From the NCBI GenBank assembly GCA_009746045.1, contig RPFO01000310.1, forward strand, positions 4,718,817 to 4,782,816: a stretch of 64,000 bases of DNA. The letters are read 5' to 3'. The DNA is from Mesostigma viride (taxonomy: Eukaryota > Streptophyta > Mesostigmatophyceae > Mesostigmatales > Mesostigmataceae). The translations under genes and the position numbers were made by a program. The stretch's first letter is position 1; each line of letters begins with the position of its first letter. Of the stretch, positions 34,635 to 44,398 are shown in pieces. The notes beneath the pieces were generated by a model. It did not search any database. It was given only the letters and a program-made list of their open reading frames with translations, and was not told the DNA's origin.

Positions 34635-35251
34635 AGTTAACGTAAAGGATTTACGTTAGATGGATAGAGATTGTTACGCTCTTTCCAACGGCACCTTGAA
34701 CGCCTCATTTGGTTAAGGAACGTAAAAGTTATGACGTTTCCTAGGCTGTGCCGACAGTACCCGGCGCGCCACTGTGGGCGCGTACGGACACAGGATGTAC
34801 AAGTGTCACTTTGATAGTCCGCAGGACGCTGACAGGACTTGTACAGGACTTGATGGTCAATTGATAGGTAGGCGCACTGTAGCGCGCCAGGACCTATGAG
34901 ACAGTTGATGCTGACTAGTGTACGGATAGGTCCACAGGACTGGCCGTATGGACAATTGATAGATCTGCGCGCCAAAGGCGTGCCAGAGTCTGTGTAATCA
35001 ATTGATTGACAGTTCAGCTGTGACAGTGCAGCTGAATACTTGGACGCGTCCCTAGCAAGCTATATGAGTGACTTGGTCACACCGGGACGCTAGTTCTTGC
35101 GTGCACGTTCTCTTGGCACTGCGACCCTGTCGTCTGTGCTGCGTGCAGTCTTGGAAGTGACGTGACTTACGTCTGTGTTTCCTGATTGTTAATAAAGGCA
35201 ACTTCCTGCAAGAACCATGGCGGAATTCGTGGCATTCTTACCCTCACAACT
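34635..35251 (+). repeat. Copia A 5' LTR
   Basis: 617 bp, ends AGTT...AACT. Contains a TATA-like TATATGAG (35061-35068), AATAAA (35191-35196) and an ACCATGG start context at 35215. That ATG (35217) opens a short frame of about 33 codons crossing the LTR end and overlapping ORF1 in another frame. Confidence 0.95.
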
Positions 35252-35275
35252 CGTATTACACGCTCTGTCAAAAAG

Positions 35276-35986
35276 ATGCCAAATTCGGAAGAATTTCGGA
35301 TTCCGGACGATGAGGAAATAGCCGCTCCGCCGGCTGGTTCTTCGTCAAGACCGACGGTGCCGTCGTGGCAGCAATTGCTCGACGAAGTAACGGTCTCGCT
35401 CGACGAGCTTCATCGTCAGCAGCGTGCAGCTCACGCATTGCTCGGGGATAACCCCGAGGACCCCGATTTGCCAGCACTGGTGCCGGCAATCCGCAACCTG
35501 TTGGACCAGATTCGAAACATTTTATCGACATTTACGGTCCAGGTGCGGGGAGGTTTGCGGTCGGTGACCGAAGTCACGACTGCCATTGAGGAGTTGGACA
35601 ACGTCCTCTCTTCACTCACCGGTTACCAGAGAAACCTGCAAAACTGGGCATCGCTACGCACGGGGGGCGCGCCGGCGGTGTCGACAAATTTGTTTCAGGA
35701 TCTCGCGCTGTTATCGCTGCTCACTCGCGGCGTACGCAGTCGCGAGCGCCAGGTTTTAATTAACCTGGTGGCATTTCTCGCCTCTGTGCGAGAGTGGATT
35801 CCCGCGGGGTGGGAATTATTGACGATCTTTACACATCCTCTGCGCCTCGTCGCGCGTCGGCGCGTCGCAACTTACGCGGCGGGGAGCACGCCGGTTTTAA
35901 TTCATACCGGTGCAGGTCCGGAGCTGGATATGGAGGATCGTGAGTTCGTATACACGTACTGCGACTTCAGGGGCCTTGACTACTAG
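35276..35986 (+). CDS. Copia A ORF1, conserved accessory protein upstream of Gag (236 aa)
   Basis: An extra gene between 5' LTR and Gag, in a different frame from Gag. It starts MPNSEEFRIPDDEE and ends YCDFRGLDY. Acidic/Pro-rich N-terminus; central helical region with LSSLTGYQRNLQNW and NLFQDLALLSLL; basic segment RLVARRRVATYA near the C-terminus. A homologue of 261 aa lies in the related element at 55886-56671 with the same start, middle motifs and end. Two separate copies retaining an open frame with shared motifs suggests a real product. No known domain recognised; possibilities are a second structural protein or an envelope/regulatory-type accessory factor, both guesses. Confidence 0.8.
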   Translation: MPNSEEFRIPDDEEIAAPPAGSSSRPTVPSWQQLLDEVTVSLDELHRQQRAAHALLGDNPEDPDLPALVPAIRNLLDQIRNILSTFTVQVRGGLRSVTEVTTAIEELDNVLSSLTGYQRNLQNWASLRTGGAPAVSTNLFQDLALLSLLTRGVRSRERQVLINLVAFLASVREWIPAGWELLTIFTHPLRLVARRRVATYAAGSTPVLIHTGAGPELDMEDREFVYTYCDFRGLDY

Positions 35987-36156
35987 TCGGCCTAATTTTC
36001 TTCTGCAGTACTCGTCGACATTTTTTTTGTCGAATTTTCAGCGGCAATTCGCGGGGCGGCAGCGACACCGGCGCAGGCGGCAGTGGCGACACAAAAATTT
36101 TGTACATATTTTCTGCTGCTTTGTTAAGGTGTTCTTTGAATAGCTGGTAGTGCAGG

Positions 36157-37272
36157 ATGGCTGAGGGACGCCGTAGCAAGGGTCCAGCCAGTGGGAATAA
36201 TAATGGGGGTGCTGGTAGTGGAACCGCTCACGTAGATGACGTGGGGCTTACCGGAGAGATTACCAACCTTCCTCACAATAATAATAATGCACAAGCTATT
36301 CATGGCTTTGATCTTACCACACAGGGTCTTTTAATTGTCAATCAGTTGCAGCCTGTAACCTCAGACTCCAAGCCTAAGCAGGCTGAAGAGTTTGTGGAGG
36401 GATTGGAAGGGTTCCCTAGCTTGTACGGTGGTACAAATTACTATCAAATCTGGATAGGCAGTAGCACTTTTGGCAAGTGTACTGACCAGATTAAGGACCT
36501 AACCAGGGAGTGCAAAAAGGCCAATAAGGCCTGGGCACTGTACGTGGCTGAGCTGAAGGAGCTGCTGGAGGACCAACGCAAGAAGGTCGGCATCCATTGG
36601 CAGGACAAGTATCAAGGGTGGGAGGTCAAGGGGGACCTGATCCAGAACTTTCTCAACTATTGTAAGATGGTTGAGGAGGGCAGGGCTCACGGCTTTAATG
36701 TCGCTGATAACATAGCCCTAACCAACTGGCTCAAGGTTTCTGGGCTGGATAAGGCGACACGTGGCTCCTTAAAAGTCATGTGTGCCCCACACTCTACCCT
36801 GAAGGCCTACAAGGTCATCATTAAACAAGCTCTCGAGGCAGAGGAGCTGTTTGAGGGTGGAGTGCCAGCAGTGAAGGCTACCCAGGCAGGCGGGCGTACC
36901 CAGGGTGGCTCCAAGACGTCTGAGGCTGACCGAAGCCAAGGAGGGCGTAGGGGCAACCATCACAAGCGCAAGGGAGATCATTCACCTGATTCTGACAGGA
37001 GGTCACACTCCAAGTCGGTGTTCAGGCGGGTGGGTGGTCAGCCCAAGCAGGGCAACGCGTCTGACAATGGGGGCAGTGGCCAGGGCAAGTCCAAGATACA
37101 ATGCTACCTGTGCAAGGGGTGGGGGCACATCAAGAAGGAGTGTCCCAGCTTCAAGAAGTCCCAGGGCCAGGGCAGCAACAAGAATAACAACAACAACAAG
37201 AAGAACAACAACAAGTCCCAGGCAGGCCAGCCTTCAAAGGGCAGTCAGCAAGAAGACAACAAGGAGCAGTGA
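36157..37272 (+). CDS. gag: Copia A Gag (371 aa)
   Basis: N-terminal Asn/Gly-rich part, a helical capsid-like region (residues about 75-235, with KANKAWALYVAELKELLED and NALTNWLKVSGLDKATRGSL-like stretch), a basic Gly/Arg-rich linker, then one zinc knuckle C-x2-C-x4-H-x4-C at residues 316-329 and a Lys/Asn/Gln-rich tail. Gag packages the RNA into particles. The frame ends with a single TGA (37270-37272), and Pol continues open in the same frame, so readthrough is likely. ATG at 36157 follows a purine-rich leader. Confidence 0.9.
   Translation: MAEGRRSKGPASGNNNGGAGSGTAHVDDVGLTGEITNLPHNNNNAQAIHGFDLTTQGLLIVNQLQPVTSDSKPKQAEEFVEGLEGFPSLYGGTNYYQIWIGSSTFGKCTDQIKDLTRECKKANKAWALYVAELKELLEDQRKKVGIHWQDKYQGWEVKGDLIQNFLNYCKMVEEGRAHGFNVADNIALTNWLKVSGLDKATRGSLKVMCAPHSTLKAYKVIIKQALEAEELFEGGVPAVKATQAGGRTQGGSKTSEADRSQGGRRGNHHKRKGDHSPDSDRRSHSKSVFRRVGGQPKQGNASDNGGSGQGKSKIQCYLCKGWGHIKKECPSFKKSQGQGSNKNNNNNKKNNNKSQAGQPSKGSQQEDNKEQ
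37270..37272 (+). other. TGA between Gag and Pol, candidate readthrough stop
   Basis: Gag and Pol lie in the same frame; only this TGA separates them, and the frame is open from there through the Pol ATG at 37414. The context CAG-TGA-CTG resembles leaky UGA-CU contexts. Reinitiation at 37414 is the alternative. Confidence 0.6.
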
Positions 37273-40200
37273 CTGTCTGAGGCAACCCCTACACACCTTA
37301 ATTCACCCAAGGGGGAGGCCAGGTGCTCCAATGCAGATTTTATATCTGGGCAACAAGAGGGTGATCTCCAGGTTCAGTGTGGCCCCAGGTCACCTGGAGA
37401 GGTACAGGTTCCTATGAAGACGTCCTTGACAGCTGATGCAGCTGTAAGTATGTCTGACCCTATGCATCCTCGTGCTGGGCACGAGGGTGGACCTCTCATT
37501 TTGAGAGAAACCAATGTACAACCACAGAGGGGTGTGAAGGCCTCTGGTGGTATGCATGTGGTCCCTGCTGGCGGTCCAGGTGTTGGGCATGAGCAGGGTG
37601 ACTCAGGCTCTGAGTCAGAACAGGATGGAAGTCAGCATGGTGATGCTGGACAACCTGACAGCACAGTCCTGACTGTGCCAGGGACTGCTTCCTCTGTGTA
37701 CCAGGAGTTGGGTGCCCGAATCCACAACATGTTTGGGCATGCCACTTCTCTGTCAAACAACTTTGCCTTCCGTATGGGCAGGGCACCCCTTCTTAAGGCG
37801 TGTCAGCAAGCTGCCTCACGGTGTAAGTGCCAGTTGTCCTCCAACAAGCCCAGGAAATCACATGCCAAAGCTCTACCTCAGAGCATTGGTGATCTGCAGT
37901 GTGATATCCAACACATCAGGGGCATGCAACTGTTGGTGTGCGTGGACAGGTACACGAAATACAAGGTGCTGGAGCATTTACCTTCTATGAAGAACAGGTA
38001 CTTGCTGGCTGCCCTGCAGAATGTAAGAGCCAAGTTTCCTACCACAAGGATCCAGGTGGACATGCAGTTTCAGCATCTCAAGGGTGATCCTACCCTTCCT
38101 GAGTTGCTGGTTACACCTAGGGAGGCTCATGGGCAGCAGGGTGCTATCGAGAGGGCAATCCAGGAGGTCAAGAAATTGATCATCTCTGAAGACTGGGTAC
38201 CCTTGTCTGCACCTGCACTTGTCAGGAGTGCATGGCTGAGGAACGTGGAGCAGCAGCTGAACAGCAGGGTTAACTTCTACTATGATGGAGTTGCTGTCAG
38301 CCCAATGGGTCTATATCATGGCCTGTGCCCACCACATGTGCTGGAGGGCTGGAAACATGCTGCACATGTCACCTTTGCCAAGCTGAGGGAGAAGGACCGG
38401 GGTTGGAAGATGCTGGAGCCACAAGTGGGTCAGAAGGTCCTAGCTTGGAAGGAACCTAGCCTTTATGGCAAACGTGGTAGCTGGAGTCCTGGGGTGGTTA
38501 CCCAGGTTGATGAAGCTAGCCACGCATGCTTGGTCAGCATGGAGGACGAACCAAAGCATGTACACCGGCTGAGTTGGTCATATGTCAAGCCTAACCTGAT
38601 GAATGAGGGCAGTCAGGCACAAGGCTCACAGGATCTGCAGGATTTTCAGGTCCCAGGTGACATCACTGACGCAACGACCACATCTGTTGCAGGGGAATCT
38701 GTCAGCCCTGGCCAGGTTGCAGAGGTACTTGTTGAACAGGCTGCAAGGTCAACAGCTGGGGAGTCAACTGTCAAGCCCAAGGCACTAACCAAGCCCAGGG
38801 GGACAAGTTTGGCTGGATTGATTGGGGCTCTACAAAGGGCCAAGAAGCAGCCCAAGGTAGCCAAGCTCAGGTGGCATGGCAATCTGGGGCTGGACACTGC
38901 CTTAGAGGTAGACACTAATTCTCAGGTCTCCATTATTGGGACCAGGGCTGCAGCAGGGTACAGCATGTCTGAACCCAGCTATCAGTTTGTGTCTGACTTC
39001 AGTGGCGGGGTACACGTGAAGGTACTGGGTGAGGTATTCATTCCTATCCTTGGACAGGACACTGCTTTTTGTGTCTTGGAGGGCTATCAAGGACCTGCTC
39101 TTCTGGGGCAGAATTTCCTATGCCAGGATGGGGTAGTGATCACGTCCTCTCTCCTGACTAAGGAAGGGGCTGGTCAGGTCCCACTGATTAATTTCAGGAC
39201 CACTCACCTATCACGTGCAGTAACCAGGACGGTTAAGCGTGTGCAAGTGTGCCAGGGGCAGGAGCCCTTGGTTGATGACCTCATACTGCCAGCTGCTAGT
39301 CATCCAAGCAGTTTGGGCATTGGTCCTCACTCACTTGCTGGACACAGCCCTATCAACTACCAAGGCCTGGTGAAGCTCATGTCCTCTCCCATTATGTGTC
39401 CCCAGGTCACACTGGGTCTGATTAAATCTGGGGAGGACTGGATCTCCAAGAAATGCGTGGAACCTGTCAATGACCTGCCTCCTGCACGACGTCTACTCAA
39501 GCTCAAGTTTGTCATCAAGATGAAGGAGGTGGACGGGGTCAAGGTACCACATGTCAGGCCAGTGCTGAATGAGTTCAAGGGTACTGGTGAGTGCACTGCT
39601 GAGGAGTTGTATACCCCTGGCATGCTGCATGATACTTGGAGGCTGCTGCTGTGTGTCTTTCTAGGCCTTCTCAACAAGGGCTTGGACTATGGCTCAGTGG
39701 TGATAGACTTCAAGAGGGCATTTCTGGAGGGTGATGCAGATGTGGCACAGGAAAAGTGGGAGGGCAAGACGCCTTTCTATGTTAGGGTGCCTGCTGTATG
39801 GAAAAGGGACATCCACACGGAGTTCCTTAAAATCCTCAAGGGCCTGGAGGGCCTGAGGTCAAGTCCAATAATCTGGAGGGAGACTCTCAACCGTTTCCTG
39901 AAGGAGCATTGCAACTTGAAGGTCTCTCCTGTAGACCCCTGTCTGTTTCTGGGGCAATGGGAAGGCCTGCCAGTGTATGCTTCGCTGCACGGGGATGACC
40001 TACATCTGATAGCTCCCACGTCGTGGCTTAAGGAGCTGATCTCCATCATTAAGTCCAAGTTTCCTCTGGGTAGGGAGCAATGGCAGGTGGAGAATGAGCC
40101 TCTGCTGTTTGTGGGCATGGAGGCCACACTGGTGAAGAAGGGAGGGGAGTGGCGTATGCTGCTGGTGGGGGGCAATGACTATCAAGAGACCCTCATTAGC

Positions 40201-40899
40201 AAGCTTCCTCCAACCATCACACAGGCACTGTGTCCCATGGTGAGGGGCATGGTTGCTTGGGTGGCAGGCATTTCCAGGCCAGACCTTATGGTCATAGCCA
40301 GGTTGCCTGATGACATGCTGGTGGAGCTAGGGTCTGCCAAGGTGGCTGATCAGGTCAGGGCTTCATCTGGCATTCTGTTGTCTGCAGTGGATTTATCACA
40401 ACCCATTTGCATGGAGCTGTATGTGGATAGCTCAATGGACAGCAGGCAGGTCTCCAAGGTCAGGGGCAGGGCTGCAGGGCTCTTTGTGCTCAGACAGGAA
40501 GGCCTGGGGAGTTTGGTGAGCTGGTTTAGTCGCCTGCACAAACGGGTGGCTGTCAGCAGTGATGTGGCAGAATGCAGGGCTATTTGTGAAGGCATTCACA
40601 CAAGCCTTTATCTGAAGGAGTTGCTTCATCAGATGACTTCTAACACTCCTTGGCCACTTCAGGTTACCACTCTTCTAAAAACAGACTCCATGGGGATGGT
40701 GCAGTTTGTGCACAGGCAGATGGCCAGAAGTAGGGACTTGGATTATCTCCTTCTTAAGGAGTTGTCCTCCTTGGCCAATATTGAGCATATCCCTGGGGTT
40801 GACAATCCTGCTGATGCTTTGACCAAGCTAGTGCAGAAGGCAGCAGTGCAATACAAGGTTCTTCAGTCTCTGATGGACCCATCTCAGCAAGCTGTCTAA
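37273..40899 (+). CDS. pol: Copia A Pol: integrase, protease-like, RT, RNase H (1,161 aa from ATG 37414)
   Basis: Residues counted from ATG 37414. Integrase: H-x4-H (IHNMFGH, about 104-109) and CKC (137-139); catalytic D164 (QCDIQH), D216 (QVDMQF), E246 (GAIERAIQEVKK). Protease-like: D500 in EVDTNSQVSIIG, then LEGYQGPALLGQNFL (about 555-569). RVT_2 RT: about 676-930, with D765 in DFKRAFLEGD and LHGDD (858-862) as active box. RNase H: D1005, E1053, D1091 and NPADALTKL (1131 on). The order INT-PR-RT-RH differs from the classical PR-INT-RT-RH of Ty1/copia. The frame is intact, so the enzyme set may be active. Confidence 0.92.
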   Translation: MSEATPTHLNSPKGEARCSNADFISGQQEGDLQVQCGPRSPGEVQVPMKTSLTADAAVSMSDPMHPRAGHEGGPLILRETNVQPQRGVKASGGMHVVPAGGPGVGHEQGDSGSESEQDGSQHGDAGQPDSTVLTVPGTASSVYQELGARIHNMFGHATSLSNNFAFRMGRAPLLKACQQAASRCKCQLSSNKPRKSHAKALPQSIGDLQCDIQHIRGMQLLVCVDRYTKYKVLEHLPSMKNRYLLAALQNVRAKFPTTRIQVDMQFQHLKGDPTLPELLVTPREAHGQQGAIERAIQEVKKLIISEDWVPLSAPALVRSAWLRNVEQQLNSRVNFYYDGVAVSPMGLYHGLCPPHVLEGWKHAAHVTFAKLREKDRGWKMLEPQVGQKVLAWKEPSLYGKRGSWSPGVVTQVDEASHACLVSMEDEPKHVHRLSWSYVKPNLMNEGSQAQGSQDLQDFQVPGDITDATTTSVAGESVSPGQVAEVLVEQAARSTAGESTVKPKALTKPRGTSLAGLIGALQRAKKQPKVAKLRWHGNLGLDTALEVDTNSQVSIIGTRAAAGYSMSEPSYQFVSDFSGGVHVKVLGEVFIPILGQDTAFCVLEGYQGPALLGQNFLCQDGVVITSSLLTKEGAGQVPLINFRTTHLSRAVTRTVKRVQVCQGQEPLVDDLILPAASHPSSLGIGPHSLAGHSPINYQGLVKLMSSPIMCPQVTLGLIKSGEDWISKKCVEPVNDLPPARRLLKLKFVIKMKEVDGVKVPHVRPVLNEFKGTGECTAEELYTPGMLHDTWRLLLCVFLGLLNKGLDYGSVVIDFKRAFLEGDADVAQEKWEGKTPFYVRVPAVWKRDIHTEFLKILKGLEGLRSSPIIWRETLNRFLKEHCNLKVSPVDPCLFLGQWEGLPVYASLHGDDLHLIAPTSWLKELISIIKSKFPLGREQWQVENEPLLFVGMEATLVKKGGEWRMLLVGGNDYQETLISKLPPTITQALCPMVRGMVAWVAGISRPDLMVIARLPDDMLVELGSAKVADQVRASSGILLSAVDLSQPICMELYVDSSMDSRQVSKVRGRAAGLFVLRQEGLGSLVSWFSRLHKRVAVSSDVAECRAICEGIHTSLYLKELLHQMTSNTPWPLQVTTLLKTDSMGMVQFVHRQMARSRDLDYLLLKELSSLANIEHIPGVDNPADALTKLVQKAAVQYKVLQSLMDPSQQAV

Positions 40900-41849
40900 G
40901 CTGGTGCATGGTTATAGGGCATTGGAGAGCAGATTGTGTGGTAGTGTCAGCATTGTGACTGGCATAATACCTGTATTTTAGTCTGTACTAAGGCTCATGG
41001 ACCATGGTACACTCACTCTGATTTTAATCAGGATACAGCCAGGTTTTGGCTGGGGTTCATGCTGTTGACTACACAAGGTTGACAGGTCCATTACAGACCA
41101 TGTATTCTATTTTAAAAGAAATGTATATTTGTACATACTTCTCACAATGGTCTGGGAACCTTTATTCTGGGGTTTATAGGGCGGGGTTCGATTCCCTGGT
41201 ATTATGTTTCTACAAGCTGGCCTGTTCAGGTGTTTGCCTGTTCAGACTTCCCTAGTTCCCCAGGGCAGGATTTAATTGTTGCCTATGTGTTTCATTTTGT
41301 CATTTGTTTGCTGTGGCAGTTTACCATCTGGCAAGTAGACGGGCGCCGTAAGACGGGCGCCAATAGACCCCTGTTGAGAGAATGACAGGCAAACTATTGT
41401 AATACGCCTTACTTTGTCAAGTGGTATTTTAATTGTCATGGATTTATTGTACTTATATTGAATATGTACTGGGTTTTATGGGATTAGTATCTGGGATTAA
41501 TGTAACTCACCGCCAGAAGGTCATTGTACTGGAGGCTCTACCGAGGTGATGGGATTAATTCCTGGAGAAGACCTCATAGAATTAACCTGTATGTATTTAA
41601 TTTTGTGTGCTTCTAATATCTGGTGGTACTCTGTAATGCCACTTCCATAGGTTTTTATCCATTTCTCATGAAATGGTTTTCCCTGTGGCAGATCTGTTTC
41701 TTTTCCAGTTCCTTAAAAGAAAGGGCTGGGGGAATGGCATTGGCCATTAAAGACATCTGTTCAAGCTTCAAGCTGGAGTGAAGGACATTTCAAGCTACTT
41801 CAAGGGTCCCTGGCAGGGGATGTGATCCCTAAAGAAAAGAAGGGATTGG
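40900..41849 (+). other. Copia A 3' non-coding region with polypurine tract
   Basis: 950 bp with no gene. A polypurine tract AAAGAAAAGAAGGGATTGG (41831-41849) directly precedes the 3' LTR, where plus-strand DNA synthesis would be primed. A GGGTTCGATTCCC (41183-41195) resembles a B box but no tRNA folds around it. Confidence 0.8.
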
Positions 41850-42466
41850 AGTTAACGTAAAGGATTTACGTTAGATGGATAGAGATTGTTACGCTCTTTC
41901 CAACGGCACCTTGAACGCCTCATTTGGTTAAGGAACGTAAAAGTTATGACGTTTCCTAGGCTGTGCCGACAGTACCCGGCGCGCCACTGTGGGCGCGTAC
42001 GGACACAGGATGTACAAGTGTCACTTTGATAGTCCGCAGGACGTTGACAGGACTTGTACAGGACTTGATGGTCAATTGATAGGTAGGCGCACTGTAGCGC
42101 GCCAGGACCTATGAGACAGTTGATGCTGACTAGTGTACGGATAGGTCCACAGGACTAGCCGTATGGACAATTGATAGATCTGCGCGCCAAAGGCGTGCCA
42201 GAGTCTGTGTAATCAATTGATTGACAGTTCAGCTGTGACAGTGCAGCTGAATACTTGGACGCGTCCCTAGCAAGCTATATGAGTGACTTGGTCACACTGG
42301 GGCGCTAGTTCTTGCGTGCACGTTCTCTTGGCACTGCGACCCTGTCGTCTGTGCTGCGTGCAGTCTTGGAAGTGACGTGACTTACGTCTGTGTTTCCTGA
42401 TTGTTAATAAAGGCAACTTCCTGCAAGAACCATGGCGGAATTCGTGGCATTCTTACCCTCACAACT
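41850..42466 (+). repeat. Copia A 3' LTR
   Basis: 617 bp, about four differences from the 5' LTR. AATAAA at 42406-42411. Followed at once by target duplication GGTGC and minisatellite. Confidence 0.95.
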
Positions 42467-43425
42467 GGTGCTGCTACGTATCAATACATGTGGGGGGGGG
42501 ATGCTACGTATTAATACATGTGGGGGGGTGATGCTACGTATCAATACATGTGGGGGGGGATGCTACGTATTAATACATGTGGGGGGGTGCTGCTACGTAT
42601 CAATACATGTGGGGGGTGCTGCTACGTATCAATACATGTGGGGGGGTGCTGCTACGTATCAATACATGTGGGGGGTGCTGCTACGTATCAATACATGTGG
42701 GGGGTGCTGCTACGTATCAATACATGTGGGGGGTGCTGCTACGTATCAATACATGTGGGGGGGGATGCTACGTATTAATACATGTGGGGGGTGATGCTAC
42801 GTATCAATACATGTGGGGGGGGATGCTACGTATTAATACATGTGGGGGGGTGATGCTACGTATCAATACATGTGGGGGGTGCTGCTACGTATCAATACAT
42901 GTGGGGGGTGCTGCTACGTATCAATACATGTGGGGGGTGCTGCTACGTATCAATACATGTGGGGGGGTGCTGCTACGTATCAATACACGTGGGGGGGTGC
43001 TGCTACGTATCAATACATGTGGGGGGTGCTGCTACGTATCAATACATGTGGGGGGGGCTGCTACGTATCAATACATGTGGGGGGTGCTGCTACGTATCAA
43101 TACATGTGTGGGGGTGCTGCTACGTATCAATACATGTGGGGGGGTGCTGCTACGTATCAATACATGTGGGGGGGTGCTGCTACGTATCAATACATGTGGG
43201 GGGTGCTGCTACGTATCAATACATGTGGGGGGGTGCTGCTACGTATCAATACATGTGGGGGGGGATGCTACGTATTAATACATGTGGGGGGGTGATGCTA
43301 CGTATCAATACATGTGGGGGGGGATGCTACGTATTAATACATGTGGGGGGGTGATGCTACGTATCAATACATGTGGGGGGGTGCTGCTACGTATCAATAC
43401 ATGTGGGGGGGTGCTGCTACGTATC
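42467..43425 (+). repeat. 30-31 bp minisatellite, right part
   Basis: About 31 units of the same repeat as 33991-34634, with a TACGTATTAATAC variant interspersed in a semi-regular way. It ends at TACGTATCA, where the inverted, diverged array begins. Confidence 0.95.
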
Positions 43426-44390
43426 ATTTATTTATTCATGCCATCACCTTCCCACATTTAATGATTAATGCCAGCACCCCCCAACATTCATTTATTCATG
43501 CCATCACACCCCCACATTCTTTTATTCATGGCAGCACCCCCCACATTTATTTATTCATGCCATCACCCCCCACATTTAATGATTGATGCCAGCACCCCCC
43601 AACATTCATTTATTCATGCCATCACACCCCCACATTCTTTTATTCATGGCAGCACCCCCCCACATTTATTTATTCATGCCATCACCCCCCACATTTAATG
43701 ATTAATGCCAGCACCCCCCAACATTCATTTATTCATGCCATCACACCCCCACATTCTTTTATTCATGGCAGCACCCCCCACATTTATTTATTCATGCCAT
43801 CACCCCCCCACATTTAATTATTAATGCCAGCACCCCCCAACATTCATTTATTCATGCCATCACACCCCCACATTCTTTTATTCATGGCAGCACCCCCCCA
43901 CATTTATTTATTCATGCCATCACCCCCCACATTTAATTATTAATGCCAGCACCCCCCAACATTCATTTATTCATGCCATCACACCCCCACATTCTTTTAT
44001 TCATGGCAGCACCCCCCACATTTATTTATTCATGCCATCACCCCCCACATTTAATTATTAATGCCAGCACCCCCCAACATTCATTTATTCATGCCATCAC
44101 ACCCCCACATTCTTTTATTCATGGCAGCACCCCCCCACATTTATTTATTCATGCCATCACCCCCCCACATTTAATTATTAATGCCAGCACCCCCCAACAT
44201 TCATTTATTCATGCCATCACACCCCCACATTCTTTTATTCATGGCAGCACCCCCCCACATTTATTTATTCATGCCATCACCCCCCCACATTTAATTATTA
44301 ATGCCAGCACCCCCCCACATGCATTTATACATAGCATCCCCCCCCACATGTATTTATACGTAGCTTCCCCCCCCACATGTATTTATACGT
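43426..44390 (-). repeat. Diverged inverted minisatellite array with about 122-bp higher-order unit
   Basis: Units such as CATTTATTTATTCATGCC followed by ATCACCCCCCA are the reverse-complement form of the 42467-43425 unit, diverged in the middle. Four unit types alternate (ATTTATTTATTC, ATTTAATTATTAATG, ATTCATTTATTC, ATTCTTTTATTC) giving a higher-order period of about 122 bp, repeated seven to eight times. The last two units (44320-44390) return to the CACATGTATTTATACGTA form closest to the direct array. Confidence 0.9.
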
Positions 44391-44398
44391 GGTCGTAA

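Larger units (their letters stand above)
34635..42466 (+). mobile_element. Copia A retrotransposon, near-intact, 7,832 bp
   Basis: LTRs 34635-35251 and 41850-42466 are both 617 bp and differ at about four positions, so the insertion is recent. They start AGTTAACG and end CACAACT. The 5-bp duplication GGTGC flanks the element (34630-34634 and 42467-42471) inside a minisatellite unit. It encodes ORF1, Gag and a full Pol. All long frames are open apart from one TGA between Gag and Pol. Confidence 0.96.

Noticed and set aside
34002-34659. Proteins of repeats such as CYVSIHVGG from the 30-bp minisatellite
   Set aside because: All three forward frames are open and shift with G-run length; no start context, and copia A is inserted in the array. 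Treated as repeat.
41183-41195. B box in the copia A 3' region as a tRNA or SINE
   Set aside because: Single motif in unstructured DNA with no flanking A box or repeat ends.
33991-44390. CRISPR-like array
   Set aside because: Unit is 30-31 bp with no unique spacers and variable G runs, in a eukaryotic context; it is a minisatellite.
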